Assembly (NCBI GenBank): GCA_017165825.1
Contig: CM029366.1
Location: 23,472,342 to 23,536,341, forward strand
Direction of reading: 5' to 3'
DNA length: 64,000 nucleotides
From: Hepsetus odoe
Taxonomy: Eukaryota; Chordata; Actinopteri; Characiformes; Hepsetidae
Positions within the stretch are counted from its first letter, which is position 1, and each line of letters opens with the position of its first letter. A model generated the notes under the pieces. That model was given only the letters and a program-made list of their open reading frames with translations, ran no database searches and was not told the DNA's origin. This document shows positions 27,001 through 38,500 of the stretch, piece by piece. Made by a program: the position numbers and the translations under genes.

Positions 27001-30000
27001 TAGACGCTGCCTTCTGCGTTTTCGACCTTGCCTGCTGACAGGGCTGTGTGATGTGTTTCAGACAGACATCTCAAAGCTCTTTAACTCTGCAAAGAGAAAG
27101 ATTACGCCAACTCATCAGAGAGAGGAAGGTTGGGGGGGAGCTGGAGACCAGGGATGAAAGCGTGAGAGGAGAGAGAGACAGAAAAAGACCATGTGAGAGA
27201 GGGAGTGAGAGAGAGAATGAGAAAGAAACTCGCTTCACTCTGATAAGGTGCCAGAGGAGCAGCAGCACATTCCGCCACCCCAGGCTCAGGGGGGATGAGT
27301 GAAAATTAATTGAGTGCTGAGAATTTCTTTCCAAAAATGCTGACTGGCAAAAGTAATATGTTTGTATGGACTCAACTCACACCAGCATGCGCAGATAAAC
27401 TCCCTGCTCGCAACCTGTTTATCGTTTTGACAGTGCTATATCAAGTCAGCTCAAGTAGGTCAAATAGATTTTATTGTCATTTCAATTGTATACACAGTGC
27501 TACACAGAAGACAACATAGAACATGACATAAAACTACAAGTGTAAACAGTATAACATACACTGCTGAGGACCTCAACACAAAACCCTACACTGCTGAGGA
27601 CCTCAACACAAAACCCTACACTGCTGAGGACCTCAACACAAAACCCTACAGTGTTGAGGACCTCAAGACAAAACACACCTACAGTGTTGAGGACCTCAAC
27701 ACAAAACCCGCATACAGTGTTGAGGACCTCAACACAAAACCCACATACAGTGTTGAGGACCTCAACACAAAACCCTACACTGCTGAGGACCTCAAGACAA
27801 AACACACCTACAGTGTTGAGGACCTCAAGACAAAACACACCTACAGTGCTGAGGATCTCAAGACAAAACACACCTACAGTGTTGAGGACCTCAAGACAAA
27901 ACACACCTACAGTGCTGAGGACCTCAAGACAAAACACACCTACAGTGCTGAGGACCTCAACACAAACCACACCTATGGTGTTGAGGCTCTCAACTTAAAC
28001 CACACATACAGTGTTGAGGCCCTCAACACAACCCACACACAGCGCTGAGGACCTCAACAAAAATCACACATACAGTGCTGAGGGCCTCAACACTGTATGT
28101 GTGGTTTAAGTTTCATTGTGTCTCTCTGTGTGCTGTGCTATAACAAGGGGCAGCGGTGGCCTAGTGGTTAGGGCGTTAGCCACATGATCGGAGGATTGGG
28201 GGTTCGAACCCCTTCCCAGTAGGTTGCCCTGAGGTACCCTTGAGCAAGGTGCCGTCCCCATCACTGCTCCCCAGGCGCTTTCAATAGCAGCCCACTGCTG
28301 CACATGTGTGTATGGGTGAAATGCAGAGAACGAATTTCCCATTCGTGGGATTATAAATAAAGGATTATTATTATTAAAAAAAGTATTCTTAAGAGACATT
28401 TTATTGGAAAAGGTGCAGTCAGCTAGCAGTGAGCTGTCAGTCTGATGTTGTGATGTATCAGCCTCCTGCTCTTCCTACAGTAAATATGTTAGAGGGCCTC
28501 CACAAATGAAACTGGGCACTCCTGCCCAAAACACTTTCACTTTCAAAATTACACAACAGAGTACATTCATTGGACACAGAGCAGAGACAGCAGTGCATAT
28601 GTGATATACATACTTGATAATATGCTGATCAATTGGTAACATTATGATCTTTCATTGAGGCCTTCATTCACCTTGAATTTGAACAACTGTCCCTTCTTAT
28701 TTGTTGATTAGGTTGTCCTTCACCCAACCCCTAACAGCCCGAAGCAGTCAGAGCTGCATAAGATGACTGTGACCAAGGCCTGCCCTGACCAAGATTTAAA
28801 GATCAAACTGGCTGTCCGCATGGACAAGCCTCAGAACATGAAGGCTTGTGGGTAAGGACAGAATTGGTTTATGATTGTTTCTTTTATTCTTATTTGTTAT
28901 CATTCTCCTTGAATTGCCAGGACCCAAAGATCTATTACAACTCAAGTGTCCATGTAGTTACTTGAATAATAAGACTGTGAGCTGTGGGCTGACTAGCATT
29001 AACTTCCTTGTTGATTCCAGTGTTGTTGATGTGATTAAGTTGTTATTAATATTAATAATACCACTGATGTAATTTACATATTATGCAGTTAATGTAATCT
29101 CAACATTATGCTTTGACATTATGAAATAACTTATTAAAAGAAGTACATACATAAATAGATATAGACACACTCATTATCATTGAGGCATAAATCACATTTT
29201 AAAATGTCATTACAATTACAAAGCATAAATTACATTCTAGAAAAGTTACCTTAATTGAGATATTGATTCAAATCGATTGGCAGGAGGGCTTCTTACTCTA
29301 GGTAAAGGGGGGCCCTTCGAATATTTTCTTTTTTGTGATATATACACACAATTGTTAGCCATCTGACTCCTTCACACATCCTCTGTTTAATCAGGTATTT
29401 GTGGGCTTTTGGAAAGAATGTGTGGAAGCGCTGGAAGAAGCGGTTCTTTGTGCTGGTACAGGTGAGTAGGATTGCATTGCAGGCCATTTGAAGACAAAAT
29501 AGGGAAAATATGCATAATAATGACTGAGTGTAATTACTGTCATTTTATACATTACAGCATATATTGAGACACCGGTTAATATTGTATGTGTTATTTGTGC
29601 ATGTTTTGTTAATGTAATTTTTTATATTTTTTAATGTGCAGGTTAGTCAGTATACCTTTGCCATGTGCAGCTATCGGGAGAAGAAGTCTGAGCCTCAGGA
29701 ACTGCTGCAGCTGGATGGGTATACTGTGGATTACACTGACCCACAACCAGGTAAACACACCACACACACACACACACACCACACACACACACACACACTC
29801 ACGCACACACACACTTCTATACATATCTTTTCTGTATACATATTAAAAAGGAATTTGTCCCTGAATGGTTCTCTTTATTAATACTAAGTCGTTTCAGATC
29901 CTCATGAAATATTGAAATGTGAGAGAGAACATATGGAAGCACAAAACAAATTGTTAACAATTATTTTAAAAGCTTTTTGAACTGTTCAGTTATGAACAGC

Positions 30001-32922
30001 CAATTTTAATTCTTGCACTGTATCTCAGAGGGGTTCAGGACTTTCACCAGGTCACTCCAGATCTTTTATTTTTGTATCATCTGTGTAATTTAGAAAAAGA
30101 TTTGCCCTTCTGCCCTAAATTGTTGTCTCATGATGAGTAGATATTCTCCTGAAAAGTATTTAGGGAGCAGAATTCATGGTTCCGTAATGGCGCTCATGGT
30201 GGTTCAGGGGACTTTGTACTTTATAACCCTGTAAAAATCTCAGTATCTTTCTGTTTGATTGCAGCATAGTGTGCTCAAAAGATTTATCTAGTCTTATTAA
30301 TGCAAGTTATTTTATAAATGAAGTTATTGGTTCATTTGATGCTGGATAACTTTTCTCCCTCAATAAAATAGTCATTACATTTTTTTTCCCCCAAAAATAG
30401 ATATACTGTAAATGTGTCTTTCTCCCTCTCTTATTTTAAAAAATCATATTTTGCATTAAAGTTGACTGCAAGACACTTTAACACTTTAAGTGGGGTGTGA
30501 TCCCTGTAATTTATGCAGGATTGGATGGAGGCCGTGCATTTTTTAATGCAGTGAAGGAGGGCGACACTGTGATCTTTGCCAGCGACGATGAGCAGGACCG
30601 CATCCTATGGGTGCAGGCCATGTACCGGGCCACTGGCCAATCACATAAACCGGTCCCACCCACCCAGGTTCAGAAACTCAACTCCAAGGGCGGAGCTTCA
30701 GCGCAGATGGATGCTCCCATCTCTCAGTTCTGTAAGTTAGCGCACACATACCCACATGCACACACATATACTTTAACATAGCACAGTTTACTTTGACCTT
30801 TCTTATCAAAATTAGGACATGCTCTTACCCTGTTGGGAAAAACATTTATTTTTTTATCAATAGACAACAAGGGCCCTGTTTGACCTAATGTTAAATTAAC
30901 ATATATAATATTATTATGGATAAGTGGCTTGGCACTCTGCTAACCTTGAACAATGATAAACTAGCTTGCAGGCCCCAGGGAAGCAGTGGCAGCAGTGTCG
31001 TTCAAAGTCATATGAATAAACAGACATGAATACACATTGACATTCAGCTATTGTAATGACAGCCTAACAATGTATGTGTCTTACTGTCTTTACATAACAC
31101 ATGGAACTCAAATGCCAGAGCTCTTATGCCAGAACGCATTAAAATATACCTTTCCATTCAGTGATTCAAGCCACTGGTCAATGTTGAGAAAGTAATGCTT
31201 CTCCCATATGACACTCTTATCAGACTCCAGTGGTAGCAAAGGGAAGGTAAGAGTGTGTACAGTGGTGCATATGTCCATTATAATGTCCCCTTTTTTGTCT
31301 TATTCTCACTCTTTGACTGCAAAAGCAAAAATGAAAAAAAAAAAGATGGAGAGCTTTCAGAATATTTCTGGGTCCTTTGAATATTTCAATTATTTCTTTT
31401 TCTTCAAGAATAATATTATGATTACAAGATTTACCCCTAAAACGTGGTGCCTGACCTTTGTTTTTTGACTGAAGCTGTTCTGCAATGCACTTTATATCAT
31501 GAGTTTTCTGAATTCCTATCACATGACAAAAACATGATAAACAGGTGGTAAAGCAAATGCAGCTTCTTAATTAGTATATAGTTCAGAATATTCCATCTGT
31601 AAGGATCTGAAAGCTGCTCTATCTTTTAAACTCTTAACAGGAAAGTAGGATCAGTATAAAGCCTTTAAATCAATACCTAAAGCTCAGTGGAATTACAGTT
31701 CTGTTCCACTGTAACACATTATGCTCTCATTACGCTATCATTAATTCTTTTCCACAAATAGGCCGAATAAGACCTCTTAAAATGATCATTCAAGTGAAGT
31801 TATATTAGAGAATCTCAACAAAATAGATCCTGCTATTCAGAACCCAGTCCATGTTTTTGGTGTGCATCTTTCAACCTCAGTATCTATTCAGAAGAATATT
31901 TTTGTCAAAAGCATCTTTTGAAAGCTACTGAGATGTAAACATCTTTGCCTTTTTCTAGTAAGCCTGAACCATTTCTATACATATAGCCTCCCATTAAAGG
32001 GTTAATTTAAGACATGTTTATTAGTTTTAGAGTAAACTCATACAGTTGATGAAACAGGAAGCTCCAACAACATAACAATCAACCAATAGAGATTCTTTGT
32101 TATTTCCCCATTGATTTTTTGTCCAGTATGTGAATGTTTCTTGTGGTCAGTTGATTCTGTACAAAGTTGATTCCTCAGCTGATTCCTTACATCAGGTGAT
32201 GCCATTCAACTTCCTCACTTTAACACCAACCCTATCCCTTCCCTTCTGAAACATTATTACACAGTGTAAATGTTTCACACACTTACCTTTCACACACCCA
32301 AGTGGTACTGAAGGGATTAAATACATCACACACCGTTCAGAGTTCAAATGCACTAGAAGACACTTTTACATCCTGCTGCAGTTGATTTTCCAGATTCTAG
32401 AATGCTATGAAGGTTCTGTTTCGTCATAAACCATATTTGTGAATCAACAGATGTTTATATATATTGGTACCATAAAAGAGCATTAAAACATTAAAATGAG
32501 CCCTAAAAGGCTGGTATAGTCCTGCAGGCACTTGTTTGCAATTTTCTGGATGTTCATAAATTCACAGATTTCAAATTTTTTAAATTTGATGTTTGACAAA
32601 AATAAGATGCTTTATCTTTTACTGGTTTAACTTATTGCAGTACCTTCATAGAATCCTTGTAGTTGCTCATACTGGCATTAAATACACATTTTTACTAGCA
32701 TTCAAATATGGATGTCTAAAGGTAAGTGTATTTGCCAGTACAGTATTAGTCACTGTTATATGTAGAGTTGAATTGCTCTTATCTTTCTCCATGTAGAGGC
32801 TGTAAGTGTTCATAATCCAGCACACTCATGTGGATTATAGTGCAAAGAATCCTGTTAAAAACAACTGCAGCAGAACAAGGAATAGAAGGAACAAAATACA
32901 CCAGTCTTTACCTCTCTCCCCA

Positions 32923-32957
<35 letters not shown>

Positions 32958-32977
32958 TTTTCTCTCTCTCTCTCTCC

Positions 32978-33031
<54 letters not shown>

Positions 33032-33206
33032 GTCTCTCCTATTTTCTGTCTTCCTCTCTGTCACCATATGTCTGTTTCTGTTTCTCTTTCTATCTTTCTT
33101 TTTGACTCTTTCTGTCTCTGTTTCTGTTTCTCTCTCTATCTTTCTTTTACTCTTTCTGTCTCAATCTACCTCTCACATTCTTAGTCTCTCTGTCTGTCTC
33201 TGTTTT

Positions 33207-33248
<42 letters not shown>

Positions 33249-35462
33249 TCTCTCTCTCTCTTACTCTCTCTCTCTCTTACTCTCTATCTTTCTCTGTCAT
33301 CGTATGTCTCTCTGTTTCTGCCTCTCCTTCTCTCTGTCTTTCTTTTAGACTCTTTCTCTCAATTTCTCCCTCTCTCCACTTTTCTGTCTTTTACTGTATC
33401 TTTCTGCCTTTTTCTGTCTCTTTTTCTTACTCTCTATCTCTCACCCCCTCTGTCTCTCTTTTTGTCTGCCTCTCTGTCTTTCTCTGACATTGTCTCATAC
33501 CAGCTCAGACTGCACTATCATGTTGGTACAGGTTGTTGTTTTACGTTGTGTTTTTCTTCCTTCATGCTTTGCTTGTACCCTTCTTTAGTCGTGCAGCTGT
33601 AGTGGGGTCAGGGTTTTCGTGTCTGCTTTTTCCTTCAGCCTTGTTGCTAGTCTTTATGTTATTCTGGTTTGTCCCTTCTTACCCTGCTGTCTTCTAGCTG
33701 GACTTAAGGGTAAGTGCTTCCCTGTTAGCTCGCACCAGTCAGATAATCCTAAAACCATTATCTGACAAATGCAACGTGCTTTTTTATTCTCTCTCTGTTC
33801 CCTCTTCCACTTTCCTTTTCTCTCGAATCTCGCTTTTCATGCCTTAGACCAAAGTAGTCTTTTTTTTTTTTGTCGATTTAATTTTTTGGTTTTAGGTCTA
33901 AAATATAAACGTCCATTATTATTTCCAGTTTAGGTTGCATGGAATTTTAAATTTCGTCTTTCAGTATCATACAGCTCAGTTATAATGACTGATTTATTTT
34001 TGCATAATTGCCTTCTCGACGGTACATATTGTCAATGGTGTGACCCCTCAGAGTAAAAATTAAAGATGAATTCAGTGTTTAAATGCTTTCAGCTGTGTTT
34101 ATTGCTATGTCTTATGCTTTTTCAACCTGCAATATGACATTCGAGGTGATGTGAAACAAAAAAGACGGATCTGAGAACACAATTTTTTTATGCCAAATGC
34201 ATTTTGGATTTATGGTACAGTACTGTGCCAAAGTTTTAGGCAGGTGTGGAAAAAATGCTGTAAACAAAGAATGCTTTCAAAAATGGAAGTGTTAATCATT
34301 TATTTTCATCAATCAACAAAATGCAGTGAATGACAAAAGAGAAATCTAAATCAAATCAATATTTGGAGTGACCACCCTTTGCCTTCAAAACAGCATCAAT
34401 TCTTCTAGGAACACTTGCACACAGTTTTTGAAGGAACTCGGCTGGTAGGTTGTTCCAAACATCTTGGAGAACTAACAACAGATCTTCTGTGGATGTAGGC
34501 TTCCTCACATCCTTCTGTCTCTTCATGTAATTTACATTTACGGCATTTAGCAGACGCTCTTATCCAGAGCGACTTACATGTCCTAATTACAGGGACAGTC
34601 CCCCCAGAGCAATTCAGGGTTAAGGGTCTTGCTCAGGGACCCAGTGGTGGTAGTGCTAGAGGTGGGATTTGAACCGGATTCTTGATCCAGAGGTCCGTAG
34701 GCAAGTACCCTACCACTAGACCACCGCCCCCCGGACACACTGGATGATGTTGAGATCAGGGCTCTGTGGGGGCCAGAAGAATTGATGCTGGTTTGAAGGC
34801 AAAAGGTAGCAACACCAATTATTGATTTGATTTAGATTTTTCTTTTCTTCGCTCACTTTGCATTTTGTAAATTGATAAAAATAAACAATCATTATTTATA
34901 TTTCTGAAAGCATTCTTTGTTTACAGCATTTTTTCCACACGTGCCTAAAACTTTTGCACAGTACTGTATATCTATCTCAATCTGACAAATCGTCCATCAG
35001 ATCAAAAGTGTCAGGATCAACGATTTTCTCTACTGTTTTTCTATTGAATGAAACAAAATTTAGTGCCATTTTAAAGCTCTTCCCAGTTGATTCTAAGCTC
35101 TTTTAAAGCCTGCTGAATCTAAAGTACTTTACTCTTGAGGGTTCAGGTTGTTTTTAACCTTTAACTACTTTTTTCTCTTCTTTATTGCTTTAGCTTATAA
35201 GAGTTGGCAAATATGTAAGTGGAGTATTCTGAATGCCAATGCCAAAGACTAGGTATTGCCATCCTTCTTTAAAATGAAATACTCCCAATGTTGTTATATT
35301 TATCAGACCTTCTGGGCCTTCTGCTTGGCCCAACATAGCACCTTTAGCAGCGAGAGACTCCATGTTGAATTTCTGTTTTAATTGCCCATTAATTGCTTGA
35401 GTAGGTGAGCACTCAAATGTCACGTTGTCCATATAGGTGGTGGCAAAAAGGCAGGAGTTTTT

Positions 35463-35514
<52 letters not shown>

Positions 35515-38500
35515 TTTTTGTTATTCCCCATTTTCCCAGAGAATGAATTACCCACTTTTAGCCTCTGTTGGCTTCATGCTAAACCCATACTTGCACTAGA
35601 ACTGTAATGCTAACCTGTTAGCGTTCTACTTCGATGGCTTGCTTGCTAGTGTGCTCAGCAATTGTTTTGAACACACTGATAATTTCTCAAGTATTGTCAA
35701 CTTGCAAATGCTAATAGAAAATAATGAATGCATATAGTTAGCCTTAAGTGGAAAATGTATCAACAATTGTTTTCTTGCATGACATTGGAAAGCATAGTGG
35801 TTTACTGACTGATTGTTTTCCAGCATGTGATTGTAGATAATCATGGAGCATTTACATACAATCATGATCAAAGACAATTATTACATAAATAAACGAAACA
35901 CAATCCACTTCTCTCACTTTTCTCGTCATTAATAAATAAATCAATTAAGCCAGTATATTGGCATCACTACTTTCACTTTTTTTTTTACATTTTAGTCTGA
36001 GGCAACCTCGGCTGTTAAGAAATTGATTTTATTAGGATATGGCTGACGTTTAGATCAGCTATCATGCCTCTTCAGTCCTAATATTAATTCCCTCTTTCAA
36101 ACCTACTTATCTTCTCCCACATCTGTTTTTTTTATTATTGATTTTTCCCCACTTTCCACGTTTTTATACTTATAATATCGTATACTTTTTTTTTGTATCT
36201 TTTTTTATTTGTCTGTAATATTTTTCATGTCATGTTTTTTTTTTCAATCTCATCACCATTCTACTTGTTTTTCCTCTTTCCTTTTGTGCTTTCACCCATA
36301 AATTTACTTTTTATTCATTTTATTGCCACTTCAGCTCTCTTTTCTGTGTTCCTGGTCCTACTGATGAATAATTTGGCAAATAAATATTTATTTACAAAAC
36401 TGCTTGTATCAACCCTTTTTATCTTAACTAAATTTAATTGAATCATTTAATACATTAACGTGATAAAATGGCAAAATTAGCAACAAGAATTCTGTTTTAT
36501 AGTCCTGTCTTCTCTCTGTGTAAAAAGTTATATTGTCCAGTCACCAAGTCCTGCTACATTCATAATCATTTCTACCTGTTTATGTGTCAAAAAAGACATG
36601 ATGAGCTGCCACTCATTCTGTTAAGCTCTACACACATTTTTCTCTGTATATTGTCTCTCATAAATACACAGCCATCATTGCACTAGTTTGTATCATTCCC
36701 TTCAACTAAGGCACTCTATACTGGTTAGGAAAACAATGTTTAGTACCTATTTGATTACAATTTTTATGGTAGGATTAGTAAAAAAAATCTCAAAAATTAA
36801 ACAATATTTTCATAGAAAACTAATGCAGTAACGTAGTTAGCCAAATGGTTGTTCTAACATATCTAGCAAGAGAATAATCAACAAAGTACATATAAAACCT
36901 TAAAATAAACTTTGTTTAATAAGAGCTTTACAGCTGCAATATTTCTAAAGATCTGTTGGGAAATAGTTTTTTTTATGCATGACGAAACGTTTTTGTCGCA
37001 TTATACCTGATAATAAAATAAACCGGTTTTTGAAAATAATTGACCATGCATTGTTTTTTGTAGCTTTTTAACCCAAAAAAATGTATTCTTCCCAACCAAT
37101 GCAAATCATCAAACTAGCAACTTGCTAAAATCCTCTTGGCTTTCAGACATTTCCATTTTTACAAGCACACAATCCATCATTTCTCTAAGTGAGTGACATT
37201 AACCAGTTGCGAATGGCAGAATCTATTGTATTCATGTGAATGTAAAAAACATTACAATTCATCATTAAGAATTCCGCCTCTACCTACATTTCCTTGAGCT
37301 ATAACTAGTGGTCTTCACAAGCAAAAAAAAAAAAAAATAGTGAACGCTTGGAAAAACTGCACCCAAATCAGTCCATGCATGTCCATCCAGTTTGATTGTG
37401 GGTTGATGAGTTGAACTTGAGCATCGCCCAGTTCCATATTGCTAGGTTCGATTGAACTCTGCTTGACTTTTGCTGCAAGTTGACAATGTTAAAGCTAAAA
37501 GTCTTTGAGTTGCTATAGAGTAGTTGAACAAGATGCTGATCATTTGCTGGAGGAAGATTGATCTTTCTACAGGCTGTTTTACTAACCTCCTCTTCCCCAC
37601 GCCACCCCCCTTTCCCTACATCTTGCGTGATTGACTGGATTAGATGCTGACAGGGCACAGAAGCACGGCATGGATGAGTTTATCTCGGCTAACCCCTGTA
37701 GCTTTGACCACGCCTTGCTGTTTGAGATGGTGCAGAGGCTCACACTGGACCACAGGCTCAATGACAACTTTGCATGCCTTGTAAGTAAGATATGCTATTT
37801 CCTCCACCAAGTCATTGTGTTTTTGGATCTCAGTTGCATTTTGTATTTCCACATCTGTGAGAAATTTCAGATGCTTTATATTCAGTTAAACGAAAAAAGT
37901 GAAAGTGACAACCCTTGTCATTGCGAGGTCACAGCACAGCACACAGTGAACCACAACAAAATTGGACCTCTACATATAGCCCATGCACTCAAACACCGTG
38001 CAGCAGTGGGCAACTATTTAAAGCACCCAGGGAACAGTGACAGGGACGGTACCTCATGGCAACCTACTTTGTAAGGGAATCAAACCCACAATCTTTGTAG
38101 GGGGACGGGGGGGGGGGGCAACTCCCTAACCACTAGGCCACTGCTGCCCCTGAAGAATGTCATTTCTTCAAAGAAAATTGAGCCACTTTTGGCTCATTTC
38201 CACGTTGCACAAGTAATTCCTTATTGTTTTTGGATTAATATCATTTTCTGGTAATTTAGGATCACCTGGATTATATTGCTGTTGTTTTTTTTTTGTTTTT
38301 TTTACAATATTATTTAAGATCAATGAAGTGAAAGTGAATTTAACTACAGTGGTACCTTGGGTTACAAGCAAAATTCATTGTAAATAAAGGAAATTGACAT
38401 GATGCATTCTATACCTGCATAAAAATACATATAAAAATCATTTTTAGTGGTAATTAATTATTAAGTATTATTATTATTATTATACAAATTATTACTCCTA

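Larger units (their letters stand above)
25633..28711 (+). other. cadps: Intron 6 (3.1 kb)
   Basis: Contains GA-rich sequence (27085-27240), a minisatellite with a palindromic core (27557-28104), a + strand SINE (28146-28375) and the inverted partner of the 3546-3686 repeat (28377-28514). Around 27455-27540 lies a fragment resembling the common fish repeat with 'ttttattgtcatttcaa'. Confidence 0.85.
30732..37643 (+). other. cadps: Intron 10 (6.9 kb), with microexon
   Basis: Holds the long CT tract (32905-33486), the 12-nt microexon (33698-33709), a Tc1/mariner-type TIR element carrying an internal SINE (34216-34968) and a TTTC array (35459-35515). The remainder is AT-rich; the open frames in it look random. 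Confidence 0.85.

Noticed and set aside
27500..27998. Long regular open frames on both strands (156 and 115 codons) made of repeated units
   Set aside because: They are the direct translation of the 30/33-bp minisatellite; no codon bias, no start context and no flanking exon structure.
27557..28104. CRISPR-like regular repeats
   Set aside because: There are no unique spacers; the whole 30-33 bp unit repeats, and the context is a vertebrate intron.
28146..28215. tRNA gene
   Set aside because: A and B boxes are present, but the cloverleaf cannot be completed and the same head recurs in seven other SINE copies.
32806..33602. Ser/Leu-rich open frames of up to 166 codons
   Set aside because: Translation of the CT-rich tract.
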